Positions 1 to 9,086 of a stretch of DNA of 64,000 bases are shown in pieces (positions within the stretch are counted from its first letter, which is position 1; each line of letters begins with the position of its first letter). Both the position numbers and the translations under genes were made by a program. The notes beneath the pieces were generated by a model. It was not told the DNA's origin. It worked only from the letters and a program-made list of their open reading frames with translations, and ran no database searches. The stretch comes from Macrococcoides bohemicum (GTDB taxonomy: Bacteria; Bacillota; Bacilli; Staphylococcales; Staphylococcaceae): assembly GCF_003259675.1 (NCBI RefSeq), contig NZ_PZJG01000005.1:62001-126000 (forward strand). The letters run 5' to 3'.

Positions 1-353
1 TTGTTGAGCCACCAGGCAAACGTCGTCAAAATTTAAATCTTTTATCAGGTGGGGAACGAGCGCTCACTGCGATTGTATTATTATTCTCAATTTTACAGGC
101 AAAAAGTGCGCCATTTGTTATACTAGATGAAGTAGAAGCGGCACTTGATGAAGCAAATGTTAATCGATTTGCTGATTTCCTAAGTACTTTAACACATGAT
201 ACGCAGTTTATCGTAATTACGCATCGAAAAGGTACGATGGAAAAAAGCGATCGTTTATATGGTGTTACGATGCAAAACTCTGGAATAACACAACTTGTTA
301 GCGTGAATTTAAAAGATTTAGATGATAAAAAACTAAAGGAGCTGACTAAATAA
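1..353 (+). CDS. smc: Chromosome segregation protein SMC, C-terminal end (5' truncated)
   Basis: This is the last ~116 codons of an open frame that enters from the left edge. The residues include the ABC signature LSGGERALTA, the Walker B motif VILDEVEAALDEAN and the switch histidine in ITHRKGT, which together form the C-terminal half of an SMC ATPase head. SMC dimers compact and segregate the chromosome with ScpA/ScpB. The TAA stop (351-353) shares its last A with the ATG of ftsY, so the two genes are translationally linked. Only the head end is visible, so hinge and coiled coils cannot be judged. Confidence 0.95.
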   Translation, partial: VEPPGKRRQNLNLLSGGERALTAIVLLFSILQAKSAPFVILDEVEAALDEANVNRFADFLSTLTHDTQFIVITHRKGTMEKSDRLYGVTMQNSGITQLVSVNLKDLDDKKLKELTK

Positions 354-1618
354 TGAGTTTTTTTAAGAAACTTAAAGATAGATTCGTCGCAAAAGAGGAA
401 CCGAAAAATTTACAAGATGACCTGCAACCATTAGATGATATTGGAACACAGGATATCGATCCCCAAAGCGAGAGTCAAACGAAAACGTACGATCATAAAC
501 CGGTAGATGTATTTGAACAGCCACAGCATGAAACAAAGTCAGCACCTAAGAAACAATCTAATGGTTGGGAATTTGACTTTGAAGATGATGATTTAATCTC
601 TATAGAAGAGTTCGAAGAATGGGAATCACAACAGCTTGGTGCGAAATTCCGAGAAGGTTTAGAGAAATCTCGTGAAAACTTCCAGAATAAATTAAATGAT
701 TTATTAGCGATGTATCGTACTGTAGATGAAGATTTCTTCGAGGCATTGGAAGAAATGTTAATTCAGGCGGACGTCGGATTTAATACAGTGATGGAACTTG
801 TAGAATCATTACGTATGGAAGCGAAACGCCAAAATATCACTGAAACAGCAGATTTACGTGAAGTTATCGTTGAAAAAATTGTAGAAATTTACGAGCAGGA
901 AGACGATGAACTTCAAAAGATGAATATTCAAGAAGGCGAGTTAACTGTTATTTTAATGGTTGGGGTAAACGGTGTTGGTAAAACGACAACAATCGGTAAA
1001 CTCGCGCACCGTTATAAAGCGCAAGGTAAGCAAGTTATGCTTGCAGCAGGAGACACTTTCCGTGCCGGTGCTATTGAACAATTACAAGTATGGGGAGACC
1101 GTGTCGGTGTTGAAGTCATTAAACAGAAGGAAGGATCAGATCCAGCAGCTGTTATGTATGATGCAGTAAATGCTGCGAAGAACCGCGGTGCAGACATTTT
1201 AATCTGTGATACTGCAGGTCGTTTGCAAAACAAAGCGAACTTAATGACAGAGCTTGAAAAAGTGAAGAAAGTATTATCAAAAGCTGTACCAGGTGCACCA
1301 CATGAAGTATTATTGGCACTTGATGCAACGACCGGTCAAAATGCTTTAGTTCAAGCGAAAGCTTTTAAAGAAGTAACAGATGTTTCAGGTATCGTATTGA
1401 CTAAATTAGATGGTACAGCAAAAGGTGGTATCGTACTTGCTATACGTAATGAATTACACATTCCTGTTAAGTTTGTCGGACTAGGTGAAAAGCTGGATGA
1501 CCTGCAGCCATTCGATGCAGAAAGTTATGTATACGGATTATTTGCTGATATGATTGAACAATCTACAGAGGAAGAAAACAAAGCAGCAGAAGTTTTAAAG
1601 GATGCTCGAGATGAGTAG
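353..1618 (+). CDS. ftsY: Signal recognition particle receptor FtsY
   Basis: SRP receptor GTPase that docks the Ffh-ribosome complex at the membrane. The 421-residue product has an acidic, low-complexity N-terminal A domain (about residues 1-110), then the NG GTPase domain. G motifs are visible: [10 protein letters not shown] near 204, DTAGR near 289, and [10 protein letters not shown] near 350. The start overlaps the smc stop by one base, and the end overlaps ylxM. The smc-ftsY-ylxM-ffh order is typical of staphylococci and bacilli and places both SRP GTPases together. Length is normal for a Gram-positive FtsY with an extended A domain. Confidence 0.97.
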   Translation: MSFFKKLKDRFVAKEEPKNLQDDLQPLDDIGTQDIDPQSESQTKTYDHKPVDVFEQPQHETKSAPKKQSNGWEFDFEDDDLISIEEFEEWESQQLGAKFREGLEKSRENFQNKLNDLLAMYRTVDEDFFEALEEMLIQADVGFNTVMELVESLRMEAKRQNITETADLREVIVEKIVEIYEQEDDELQKMNIQEGELTVILMVGVNGVGKTTTIGKLAHRYKAQGKQVMLAAGDTFRAGAIEQLQVWGDRVGVEVIKQKEGSDPAAVMYDAVNAAKNRGADILICDTAGRLQNKANLMTELEKVKKVLSKAVPGAPHEVLLALDATTGQNALVQAKAFKEVTDVSGIVLTKLDGTAKGGIVLAIRNELHIPVKFVGLGEKLDDLQPFDAESYVYGLFADMIEQSTEEENKAAEVLKDARDE

Positions 1619-1952
1619 TGATTTAGTTAAAACGATGCGCATGAATTATTTGTTTGATTTTTATCAGTCATTATTAACAGATAAACAGCGCAATTATTTG
1701 GAGCGCTATTACTTACTGGATGAATCACTTTCTGAAATTGCAGAAACTTTTAATGTGTCACGTCAGGCTGTTTATGATAATATTAGACGTACTGACGAAT
1801 TATTAGAAGATTATGAAACGCGTCTAGGCTTATATGAAAAGTTTGAAGAAAGACAACAATTAATTAATAGCATTCAAACAGAGTTAGCAAAGGTAACAAT
1901 TAACAAAGATAAGATTAATCAATATATTGAAGCATTACAGAAAATAGAATAA
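1611..1952 (+). CDS. ylxM: YlxM-family SRP-associated helix-turn-helix protein
   Basis: Small 113-residue protein of the UPF0122/YlxM family, encoded between the two SRP GTPase genes. Family members have a sigma-70 region 4-like helix-turn-helix, and in streptococci YlxM has been linked to SRP function. The visible hallmark is the segment with [19 protein letters not shown], a sigma-4-like HTH. An ATG at 1602 is also in frame, but I chose 1611: the AAAGGA at 1597-1602 is then about 8 bases upstream, and [19 protein letters not shown] matches how homologues begin. It overlaps the ftsY end by 8 bases, which suggests coupling. Confidence 0.9.
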   Translation: MSSDLVKTMRMNYLFDFYQSLLTDKQRNYLERYYLLDESLSEIAETFNVSRQAVYDNIRRTDELLEDYETRLGLYEKFEERQQLINSIQTELAKVTINKDKINQYIEALQKIE

Positions 1953-1964
1953 GGGGGTCATTGT

Positions 1965-3317
1965 ATGGCTTTTGAAGGATTATCAGATCGACTCCAGGCT
2001 ACAATGCAGAAAATTAAAGGAAAAGGTAAAGTTACTGAAGCGGATATAAAAGTGATGATGCGTGAAGTACGTTTAGCATTGCTTGAGGCAGACGTTAACT
2101 TTAAAGTTGTTAAGCAGTTCGTTGCAACTGTTTCGGAACGCGCACTGGGTTCAGATGTTATGAGTTCTTTAACACCTGGACAACAAGTCATTAAGATTGT
2201 ACAGGATGAATTAACAACATTGATGGGTGGAGAAAACACTCAGATTAATATGAGCAAGAAACCACCGACAGTTATTATGATGGTGGGTTTGCAAGGGGCA
2301 GGTAAAACAACAACTGCAGGTAAGCTTGCACTATTAATGAGAAAGAAATATAATAAAAGACCTTTACTTGTTGCCTGTGATATTTATAGACCAGCAGCAA
2401 TCCAGCAGTTACAAACAGTTGGTAAGCAAATCGATATACCTGTATTTACTTTAGGTGATCAAGTATCTCCTGCTGAAATTACAGAACGCGCATTGCAACA
2501 TGCACAAGAGGAACATCTTGATTTTGTGATTATCGATACTGCAGGTCGACTGCATATTGATGAGAAGCTGATGCAGGAACTTGTAGATGTTAAAGAAGTA
2601 GCGAAACCTGATGAAATAATGCTCGTTGTAGATTCAATGACTGGTCAGGATGCAGTAAATGTTGCTGAAAGCTTTGATGGGCAATTAGATGTTACGGGTG
2701 TTACTTTAACTAAACTTGATGGAGATACACGTGGTGGTGCGGCGCTATCTATTCGTAGCGTAACGCAAAAACCTATTAAGTTTGTTGGTATGAGTGAGAA
2801 GATGGACGGCTTAGAACCTTTCCATCCCGAACGTATGGCATCACGTATTTTAGGTATGGGTGATGTATTAAGCTTAATCGAAAAGGCTCAATCTCAAGTT
2901 GATGAATCGAAAGCAAAAGAATTAGAACAAAAGATGCGTACTTCATCATTTACTTTTGATGATTTTCTGGATCAGCTTGAACAGGTGAAAGCACTTGGAC
3001 CTTTAGATGATCTGCTTAAAATGATACCGGGTGCAAATAAGATGAAGCAGGTTAATCAGCTGAATATGAATCCAAAGCAAATTGATCATATACAGGCGAT
3101 TATTCGAAGTATGACGAAAGAAGAGCGTGAAAATCCCGCGATCATCAATGTGAGTCGTAAAAAACGTATTGCTAAAGGCTCAGGACGTAGTTTATCGGAA
3201 GTCAACAAACTGATTAAACAGTTTGATGAGATGAAGAAAATGATGAAGCAGTTTAGCGGAATGAAAAAAGGTAAAAAAGGCAAAAATCCATTTGCGGGTA
3301 TGAATTTACCATTTTAA
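1965..3317 (+). CDS. ffh: Signal recognition particle protein Ffh (SRP54)
   Basis: GTPase and RNA-binding subunit of the bacterial SRP, which captures signal peptides at the ribosome and hands them to FtsY. The 450 residues hold an N domain, a G domain (GLQGAGKTTTAGKLA near 106, DTAGRLH near 188, TKLDGDTRGG near 247), and a methionine-rich M domain from about 300 containing the RNA-binding segment SRKKRIAKGSGRS. A strong AAGGGGG ribosome binding site precedes the ATG. It lies 12 bases after ylxM and ends before a clear terminator, closing the smc-ffh transcription unit. Confidence 0.97.
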   Translation: MAFEGLSDRLQATMQKIKGKGKVTEADIKVMMREVRLALLEADVNFKVVKQFVATVSERALGSDVMSSLTPGQQVIKIVQDELTTLMGGENTQINMSKKPPTVIMMVGLQGAGKTTTAGKLALLMRKKYNKRPLLVACDIYRPAAIQQLQTVGKQIDIPVFTLGDQVSPAEITERALQHAQEEHLDFVIIDTAGRLHIDEKLMQELVDVKEVAKPDEIMLVVDSMTGQDAVNVAESFDGQLDVTGVTLTKLDGDTRGGAALSIRSVTQKPIKFVGMSEKMDGLEPFHPERMASRILGMGDVLSLIEKAQSQVDESKAKELEQKMRTSSFTFDDFLDQLEQVKALGPLDDLLKMIPGANKMKQVNQLNMNPKQIDHIQAIIRSMTKEERENPAIINVSRKKRIAKGSGRSLSEVNKLIKQFDEMKKMMKQFSGMKKGKKGKNPFAGMNLPF

Positions 3318-3349
3318 TTAGATAATGATTTTATATTTCATAGTTTATT

Positions 3350-3397
3350 ACTGTAGGCAACCACTTCAATTAGAAGTTAATGTCTACAGTTTTTTTA
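3350..3397 (+). terminator. Rho-independent terminator after ffh
   Basis: ACTGTAG (3350-3356) pairs with CTACAGT (3384-3390), with an inner ACTTC/GAAGT stem, followed by a run of T. It ends the SRP gene unit before the separately promoted flavin oxidoreductase gene. Confidence 0.8.
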
Positions 3398-3413
3398 ATG
3401 AAATACTCGATAA

Positions 3414-3442
3414 TTGACAAAAAATCATATAAATATTATATT
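3414..3442 (+). promoter_or_regulatory. Sigma-A promoter for the luciferase-like monooxygenase gene
   Basis: TTGACA at 3414-3419 and TATATT at 3437-3442 are separated by 17 bases. The promoter lies after the ffh terminator and about 40 bases before the next gene, so that gene is probably transcribed independently. Confidence 0.7.
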
Positions 3443-3480
3443 TAGTATATTAATTATATCTTGAGAGAGAAGGTTTAAAG

Positions 3481-4530
3481 ATGAAAGTTGAATTAGGTTT
3501 AACATCATTTGGAGATAATAGTGATATTCATACACCAGCAGGCATTTTACCGAAAATACCTGCTGCTGAAAGAATGAGAAATATTGTAGAAGAAATTAAA
3601 CTCGCCGAAGAAGTCGGATTAGATATATATGGATTAGGTGAACACCATCGTAAAGATTTCGCAGTGTCAGATCCTGTTACTGTACTAGCTGCAGCAGCAA
3701 CACAGACAAAGCATATTAAACTAACATCTGCAGTTACTGTACTTTCTTCTGATGATCCCGTCAGAGTATATCAGAGATTTGCAACATTAGATGCTTTATC
3801 TAATGGCCGTGCAGAAATAATGGCTGGCCGTGGTTCATTTATTGAGTCATTTCCATTATTCGGTTACGATTTAAATGATTATAATTTATTATATGAAGAA
3901 AAATTGGATTTACTGATAAATATCAACAAAAATGAAATCGTAAATTGGTCAGGTAAAACACGTGCGCCGATAAATGGTTTGGGTGTATACCCACGTGCTG
4001 TCCAAAAAGAGATACCGATTCATTTGGCCACTGGTGGTACACCTGAATCATCAGCTAGGGCTGGTATTTTAGGGCTGCCGATTACATATGCGATTATTGG
4101 TGGTAATCCAGCGAGATTTCGTTATAATGTTGAAATATATAAAGCAGCGGCAAGAGAACATGCCCATGATCTATCTAAGTTGGTGATTGCCAACCATTCA
4201 TGGGGATACATTGCAGATACGGATGAACAAGCCTTTAAAGCATATTATCCTTCAATGGCCGCGAGTCATGCAGTACTTGCAAAAGAACGTGGCTGGGGGG
4301 CGTATACAATGGAAAATTATATGACTGAAATTGAACACGGATCGTTGTATGTAGGTGGCCCAGAGCGCGTTGCCCAAAAAATTATTAATACGATGGAAAC
4401 GCTCGGTTTAACACGATTTATGATTCATCTACCGATGGGATCAATGCCACATGAGCAAGTGATGCATGCGATAAAACTTTACGGCACGAAAGTTAAACCA
4501 ATTGTTGATGCACATTTTGAAAATAAATAA
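3481..4530 (+). CDS. Luciferase-like (LLM class) flavin-dependent oxidoreductase
   Basis: A 349-residue member of the bacterial luciferase-like monooxygenase superfamily, TIM-barrel enzymes that use FMN or F420. The N-terminal portion has EVGLDIYGLGEHHRKDF, where the EHH segment is characteristic of the family, followed by the strand ITSAVTVLS-type segment and DALSNGRAEIMAGRGSF. The substrate is unknown. A good AGAAGG precedes the ATG. The gene has its own promoter and sits between ffh and rpsP, which are neighbours in the staphylococci I recall, so it looks like an accessory insertion. It resembles the LLM subgroup typified by the 2I7G structure, but that subgroup assignment is from memory. 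Confidence 0.85.
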   Translation: MKVELGLTSFGDNSDIHTPAGILPKIPAAERMRNIVEEIKLAEEVGLDIYGLGEHHRKDFAVSDPVTVLAAAATQTKHIKLTSAVTVLSSDDPVRVYQRFATLDALSNGRAEIMAGRGSFIESFPLFGYDLNDYNLLYEEKLDLLININKNEIVNWSGKTRAPINGLGVYPRAVQKEIPIHLATGGTPESSARAGILGLPITYAIIGGNPARFRYNVEIYKAAAREHAHDLSKLVIANHSWGYIADTDEQAFKAYYPSMAASHAVLAKERGWGAYTMENYMTEIEHGSLYVGGPERVAQKIINTMETLGLTRFMIHLPMGSMPHEQVMHAIKLYGTKVKPIVDAHFENK

Positions 4531-4535
4531 TTAAT

Positions 4536-4559
4536 CTGTAAAGAAAAAATACTTTACAG
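4536..4559. repeat. Perfect 8-bp inverted repeat between the LLM gene and rpsP
   Basis: CTGTAAAG (4536-4543) and CTTTACAG (4552-4559) flank an A-rich 8-base loop. There is no T run downstream on the + strand, so it is a weak terminator candidate. It could be an operator or an RNA hairpin upstream of rpsP. Confidence 0.4.
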
Positions 4560-4620
4560 GAAGAAAAGAGTCTGTTATTATTAATTCTTGTAGAAAGTTA
4601 TGAAATGGAGAGATTTAATT

Positions 4621-4896
4621 ATGGCAGTAAAAATTCGTTTAACTCGTATGGGATCTAAAAGAAACCCATTCTATCGTATCGTAGTAGCAGACGCTCGTTC
4701 ACCTCGTGACGGACGTATCATTGAAGCAATCGGAACATATAATCCGGTTGCTAAACCAGAAGCTGAAATTAAAGTTAATGAAGAGTTAGCTTTAAAATGG
4801 TTAGCTGAAGGTGCTAAACCTACTGATACAGTACGTAATATCTTGTCTGGACAAGGTATCATGGAAAAATTCCATAACCAAAAAATCGCGAAGTAA
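4621..4896 (+). CDS. rpsP: 30S ribosomal protein S16
   Basis: Primary 30S assembly protein of 91 residues, beginning [22 protein letters not shown], the classic S16 N-terminus. An upstream in-frame ATG at 4600 would add seven residues not found in S16. I chose 4621 because GGAGAG lies 10-15 bases upstream. It heads the rpsP-khpA-rimM-trmD-rplS ribosome assembly and tRNA modification cluster. The next gene starts 5 bases after the stop. Confidence 0.97.
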   Translation: MAVKIRLTRMGSKRNPFYRIVVADARSPRDGRIIEAIGTYNPVAKPEAEIKVNEELALKWLAEGAKPTDTVRNILSGQGIMEKFHNQKIAK

Positions 4897-4901
4897 TTCC
4901 G

Positions 4902-5129
4902 ATGGAAAAATTATTACAAACGATTATTGAACCACTCGTCGATCATCCGCAAGATATTAAGATTGAAAAAGAAGAACATGCAACGAGTATTACCTATCAT
5001 TTAATACTACATTCAGATGATGTTGGAAAAGTAATAGGTAAACATGGACGTATTGCGAAAGCGATTCGAACGGTCGTTTCAGGGTCTAATAACGAGTCAA
5101 GTAAGAAAGTGTTTGTAGAAATTGATTAA
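4902..5129 (+). CDS. khpA: KH-domain RNA-binding protein KhpA (YlqC)
   Basis: A 75-residue single KH domain protein. The GxxG loop is visible in VIGKHGRIAKAIR (about residues 45-57). KhpA proteins bind RNA, often with KhpB/Jag, and affect cell division and sRNA biology in Firmicutes. The gene follows rpsP by 5 bases and lacks a good ribosome binding site of its own, so it probably depends on translation coupled to rpsP. Its stop codon overlaps the start of a terminator stem. Confidence 0.92.
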   Translation: MEKLLQTIIEPLVDHPQDIKIEKEEHATSITYHLILHSDDVGKVIGKHGRIAKAIRTVVSGSNNESSKKVFVEID

Positions 5130-5157
5130 GAGTGCCATTTTTGGTACTCTTTTTTTA
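5129..5157 (+). terminator. Terminator between khpA and rimM
   Basis: AGAGTGCCA (5129-5137) pairs with TGGTACTCT (5142-5150) with one mismatch and a TTTT loop, followed by a T run. The stem begins at the last base of the khpA stop, so it may partly attenuate transcription into rimM-trmD. Confidence 0.75.
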
Positions 5158-5181
5158 TGAGGATGAGTGGAGGTAATCATA

Positions 5182-5682
5182 ATGAATGTAATTGTTGGAA
5201 AGATTGTAAATATGCATGGTGTTAAAGGTGAGGTTAAAATATTATCAGCATCTGATTTTGCTGAAGAACGGTTTCAGCCCGGTAAAGTATTATTGATTCC
5301 TTTTAAAGATGAAACAGTAGAACTTACAATTAAGTCATATCGTGTGCATAAGAACTTTCATATGGTCTCATTCGTTGGCATTAATAATATTAATGACGTT
5401 GAACAATATAAAGGTCTTGATGTGTATCAGGATGTTGATACTTCATCACTACCTTTAGAAGAAAATGAATATTATTATAGTGATATCATTGGATGTGAAG
5501 TTTTTAATGATGGGGTATCAATCGGTAAAGTGACAGATATTTTTGAAACAGGTGCAAATGATGTTTGGGTAATTCGTGGAGAAAAAGAGCATCTTATTCC
5601 ATATATTGAAGATGTCGTAAAAGAAATTGATATTGAAAATAAACGTATTACAATAGAAGCGATGGAAGGTCTTTTATCGTGA
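5182..5682 (+). CDS. rimM: 16S rRNA processing protein RimM
   Basis: Assembly factor that matures the 30S head domain around S19. The product is 166 residues with an N-terminal beta barrel ([17 protein letters not shown]) and a C-terminal PRC barrel ([15 protein letters not shown]... [15 protein letters not shown]). An in-frame GTG at 5167 lies upstream, but the GGAGGT at 5169-5174 is correctly spaced for the ATG at 5182. It overlaps trmD by four bases, as expected for a coupled rimM-trmD pair. Confidence 0.95.
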   Translation: MNVIVGKIVNMHGVKGEVKILSASDFAEERFQPGKVLLIPFKDETVELTIKSYRVHKNFHMVSFVGINNINDVEQYKGLDVYQDVDTSSLPLEENEYYYSDIIGCEVFNDGVSIGKVTDIFETGANDVWVIRGEKEHLIPYIEDVVKEIDIENKRITIEAMEGLLS

Positions 5683-6404
5683 GAATTGATTATTTAACAC
5701 TTTTTCCGGAAATGTTTGATATATTAAATCATTCTATTATGAAACGTTCACAAGATAAGGGCATCGTTCAATTCAATACTGTTAACTTTAGAGATTATTC
5801 AAATAATAAACATCATCAAGTTGATGATTATCCATATGGTGGGGGGCAAGGGATGGTGTTAAAACCAGAACCAATCTTCAATGCGATGGATAGTCTTGCT
5901 ACCACAGATAAAACACGTGTTATCTTAATGTGTCCCCAAGGAAAACGATTTGATCAGGCTAAAGCAGAGGAATTAGCACATGCAGACCATCTCGTATTTA
6001 TTTGTGGTCATTATGAAGGATATGATGAGCGTATTCGTACAGAACTTGTAACAGATGAAATTTCTTTAGGAGACTTTGTATTAACAGGTGGAGAATATGC
6101 AGCGATAACAATGACGGATGCGATTGTTCGGCTAATACCGGAAGTATTAGGTAATGAAGTATCTCATGAAGATGACTCATTTTCAAGTGGTTTACTGGAG
6201 CATCCTCAATATACAAGACCGGCAGAATTTCAAGGGTTAAAGGTGCCAGACGTATTAATGAGCGGCGATCATAAACGCATTGCAGATTGGCGTCATAAAG
6301 CATCTTTAAAAAGAACGTTTGAACGTCGTCCTGATTTGTTAGAAACTTATCCTTTAACTGAGCAAGATTTAAAAATATTAAAGCAATTGAAAGATAATAA
6401 ATAG
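5679..6404 (+). CDS. trmD: tRNA (guanine-N1-)-methyltransferase TrmD
   Basis: SAM-dependent SPOUT-class enzyme that makes m1G37 in tRNAs reading CCN, CUN and CGG, which prevents +1 frameshifting. The 241 residues include [41 protein letters not shown] and [12 protein letters not shown], the trefoil-knot SAM-binding motifs. Translation begins at GTG 5679 within the rimM stop (GTGA overlap). Length is normal. Confidence 0.97.
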   Translation: MRIDYLTLFPEMFDILNHSIMKRSQDKGIVQFNTVNFRDYSNNKHHQVDDYPYGGGQGMVLKPEPIFNAMDSLATTDKTRVILMCPQGKRFDQAKAEELAHADHLVFICGHYEGYDERIRTELVTDEISLGDFVLTGGEYAAITMTDAIVRLIPEVLGNEVSHEDDSFSSGLLEHPQYTRPAEFQGLKVPDVLMSGDHKRIADWRHKASLKRTFERRPDLLETYPLTEQDLKILKQLKDNK

Positions 6405-6422
6405 GATAATATAAATAATATA

Positions 6423-6451
6423 TTGACTTGTATTATGTAACCTAGTATAAT
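6423..6451 (+). promoter_or_regulatory. Strong sigma-A promoter for rplS
   Basis: TTGACT at 6423-6428 and a perfect TATAAT at 6446-6451 are separated by 17 bases. It starts 18 bases after trmD and lies about 80 bases before rplS, so L19 can be transcribed separately from the rpsP-trmD genes. Confidence 0.85.
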
Positions 6452-6457
6452 TATAAA

Positions 6458-6520
6458 AGTGTGAAAAACACATAAATCACTATGATCCGCTGAGCAAAGC
6501 CTTAAGAACATAGGTAGAAG
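6458..6520 (+). ncRNA. Probable L19 (rplS) autoregulatory leader
   Basis: The RNA between the promoter and the rplS ribosome binding site can fold into a small GTGT/ACAC hairpin (6459-6471) and a stem closed by CTATG (6480-6484) with CATAG (6509-6513). The core GATCCGCTGAGCAAAG resembles, from memory, the L19 leader known upstream of rplS in low-GC Gram-positives. A covariance-model search was not possible here. Confidence 0.55.
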
Positions 6521-6532
6521 GAGAAGAATAAT

Positions 6533-6883
6533 ATGTCAAATAATGTATTAATCGATGCAATTACAAAAGACCAATTGCGTACAGACTTACCATCATTCCG
6601 TCCTGGAGATACTTTAAAAGTACACGTACGTATCGTTGAGGGATCTCGCGAACGTATCCAGGTTTTCGAAGGTGTTGTCATTAAACGTCGCGGTGGCGGA
6701 ATTTCTGAAACTTTCACGGTTCGTAAGATTTCTTATGGTGTTGGTGTTGAGCGTACATTCCCTGTACATACACCTAAAATCGAGAAAATTGAAGTATTAC
6801 GTCGTGGTAAAGTACGTCGTGCGAAACTTTATTACTTACGTAGCCTTCGTGGTAAAGCTGCTCGTATTAAAGAAATTCGTTAA
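6533..6883 (+). CDS. rplS: 50S ribosomal protein L19
   Basis: L19 lies at the 30S-50S interface. The 116-residue product contains [45 protein letters not shown] and the basic C-terminus [15 protein letters not shown], all standard for L19. AGAAGGAG precedes the ATG. The gene has its own consensus promoter and leader, and a terminator follows it. Confidence 0.97.
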   Translation: MSNNVLIDAITKDQLRTDLPSFRPGDTLKVHVRIVEGSRERIQVFEGVVIKRRGGGISETFTVRKISYGVGVERTFPVHTPKIEKIEVLRRGKVRRAKLYYLRSLRGKAARIKEIR

Positions 6884-6900
6884 TAGAAGCAACAATTTGA

Positions 6901-6930
6901 GTCACTTCAGAAATGAAGTGGCTTTTTTAT
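6901..6930 (+). terminator. Terminator after rplS
   Basis: GTCACTTC (6901-6908) pairs with GAAGTGGC (6915-6922) around a six-base loop, followed by seven T. It faces the minus-strand terminator of the convergent glycosylation operon. Confidence 0.85.
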
Positions 6931-6934
6931 TAAA

Positions 6935-6978
6935 AATAAACACCCTTAAAGTTGAATTTAAAGATTCATTTAAGGGTT
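6935..6978 (-). terminator. Terminator of the minus-strand glycosylation operon
   Basis: CCCTTAAA (6943-6950) pairs with TTTAAGGG (6969-6976), with an inner TGAAT/ATTCA stem. On the minus strand the stem is followed by TGTTTATTTTTAATA. It lies 30 bases beyond the last gene of the operon, defining its 3' end. Confidence 0.7.
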
Positions 6979-7007
6979 TACTTCATAACAGCCTCATGCA
7001 TTTTTCG

Positions 7008-9086
7008 TTATCTTTTTAATATTAGAATCTCTGGTGTAGATAAGCGGTATTCTTTATAACCATGATTCATATATTGTGCGATTAACTGAGACTGTGCAGA
7101 ACCATCACTTGATAATGTTCTTGGAACAACAACATACTCAATATTCGTATCAATTTTTTTATCATTATGATAATCAAGATCATATAAATATTTGTTTTGA
7201 GCAAGCTGCGTCGTATAAAAGCCATATGCCAATATTTTTTTATTTTGTGGCAGTGATTTTAACGTTTGCTTTTTTTCTTTAAAATACGTACTTTGTCTAG
7301 CATATGCTTTAATACCGTAAGTTGATGGATGCATCAGTGTAAAGAATATTGACGCTGACATAATGCATGCGCACGTTAATAATAATATGATGTTGCGTTG
7401 ACCTTTCGTCATTAAGGTTAATTGTTGTTTTTGATCCTGTTCATTGATTGAATCTCTTTTTTTGAGTAATATATTTACTGCAAGCATTGTCATAAATAAT
7501 AACAATGCTGTACTTCCATAATGGTACTGAAAGCCGAAGTCAGCCTGATAAGGGAAATCACTTAATAGATTAATGACCAGCATTGGAAGCAGTAGTATAT
7601 AATTGATCCAATGTTTCTGTATTAGTGGTAAAAATACATACATTGATAGCAGGGTGATGATGTATTTGATTTTATTAAACGTAAACAGCGCACTAAGGAA
7701 ATAGGTTGGATTTATGAATATGTTGATAATTACATCCTTTAGACCCGTTTGTCCTGGCAACATAAAGTTTGTGAAACGCGTTGTCATTGAACCATCACCA
7801 ATTGTATTTAAATAATACATACATATTGCAAAGTAACATATTGGTATAAAAATTTGAGTTATTACGATAAAGATTGTACGTTTCGTAGATATTTTGAATT
7901 CTTTTTGAAAAGTAAAATACAATCCAATCGCAATAATATAGATCATAATATCCTCTTTAATGAGTAATGTGAATCCTAAAATAATAATTAGACGATACGT
8001 CCAGCCTTTTAAGTTTGCCAGTACTAACCATAACAAAAGTGGTGTAAGAAAACAGTTCTCATGTAAGCCGTATAAATGAGAACTTGAAAGTGTTGGTGTA
8101 ACAATAAATAGTAATAAAAACAATGATTGTATTACTCGGTTGAACTGGAAATGTTTCAGTATTAAGTATAGCGGGATAATACCGCTCATTGTAACAAGCA
8201 CCTGTAATAATTCCAGCGTTTCAGGTTTCGGCCATAGCATATAGAAAGGGAGCATTAAATAAAATATTGGTGAGACATGCACATGAAAATGTGACATCCA
8301 CTGATCTCTTTCAAGCGAAGTCATCGGGCCTCTTCCTTGACGCATACTTTCAAACATTTGTGTAAATAATCCTTTGTCATATGTTGCAAAACCCATGACG
8401 AGCTCTTTACCAATCATGATTATCGATGTGTAAGTTGTCATGATAATCAGGATAACGATAACAAGCGTCATTAAAATATGTTTTATCTTTAATTTATGAA
8501 TTATTTTATCAGAAATTTTAGAGCGTTGTAATACATAAAGTATACCAACCATAAAAATTGATAGATATAGTCCAGTTAATAACCCTTTTTTTAAATCTTT
8601 CTCTTTATCTGTGATAACATAGTTGAACTTTTGTAAAGCTTCACCATTTGCATCATGTAAAAATATTCCTTTAATCATGATTACAATAAAACAAATACCG
8701 ATAAATATCGCAACCGTGCTTTTCTCAAATAATAGTTTCGTAAATATCATGATACTGATTACTAGAAAACCGACAATGATTAAAGGGCTTGGTGCTTTTA
8801 AACAAACACTTATCATATAAGCGCTTAAACATATACTTGTTAATTCAAATGGAGAAATAGGTATGAAACGATTCATAAAATAACATCCAATTGCAAGGGC
8901 TAAAACTGAAAGACAAACCACTGAGAACTCATATGGACGTGTCAAATGAAAATATAAATTGTTGGAATCAATAGTAAAAAGAGTGAAAAGTGCATACATA
9001 GTATATGCACTTAAAAAGTAATAGAACCAATTTGAAATAATGCGCTTAGAAAAATTTAATGCGTGTTGATTTGCTTCATTATTCAC
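7008..9086 (-). CDS. DUF2079-type polytopic membrane protein, putative GT-C glycosyltransferase
   Basis: A 692-residue protein with more than a dozen hydrophobic segments and short loops. The segment WMSHFHVHVSPIFYLMLP followed by LWPKPETLELLQ is typical of DUF2079 proteins, which are uncharacterised but share the multi-spanning layout of GT-C glycosyltransferases. It begins inside the end of the second yfhO-like gene (8-base overlap) and is the last gene of a five-gene operon for lipid-linked sugar synthesis, flipping and transfer. I infer that it transfers sugar to, or supplies the acceptor for, a cell-surface polymer. No direct functional evidence is visible. Confidence 0.75.
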   Translation of the reverse strand: MNNEANQHALNFSKRIISNWFYYFLSAYTMYALFTLFTIDSNNLYFHLTRPYEFSVVCLSVLALAIGCYFMNRFIPISPFELTSICLSAYMISVCLKAPSPLIIVGFLVISIMIFTKLLFEKSTVAIFIGICFIVIMIKGIFLHDANGEALQKFNYVITDKEKDLKKGLLTGLYLSIFMVGILYVLQRSKISDKIIHKLKIKHILMTLVIVILIIMTTYTSIIMIGKELVMGFATYDKGLFTQMFESMRQGRGPMTSLERDQWMSHFHVHVSPIFYLMLPFYMLWPKPETLELLQVLVTMSGIIPLYLILKHFQFNRVIQSLFLLLFIVTPTLSSSHLYGLHENCFLTPLLLWLVLANLKGWTYRLIIILGFTLLIKEDIMIYIIAIGLYFTFQKEFKISTKRTIFIVITQIFIPICYFAICMYYLNTIGDGSMTTRFTNFMLPGQTGLKDVIINIFINPTYFLSALFTFNKIKYIITLLSMYVFLPLIQKHWINYILLLPMLVINLLSDFPYQADFGFQYHYGSTALLLFMTMLAVNILLKKRDSINEQDQKQQLTLMTKGQRNIILLLTCACIMSASIFFTLMHPSTYGIKAYARQSTYFKEKKQTLKSLPQNKKILAYGFYTTQLAQNKYLYDLDYHNDKKIDTNIEYVVVPRTLSSDGSAQSQLIAQYMNHGYKEYRLSTPEILILKR

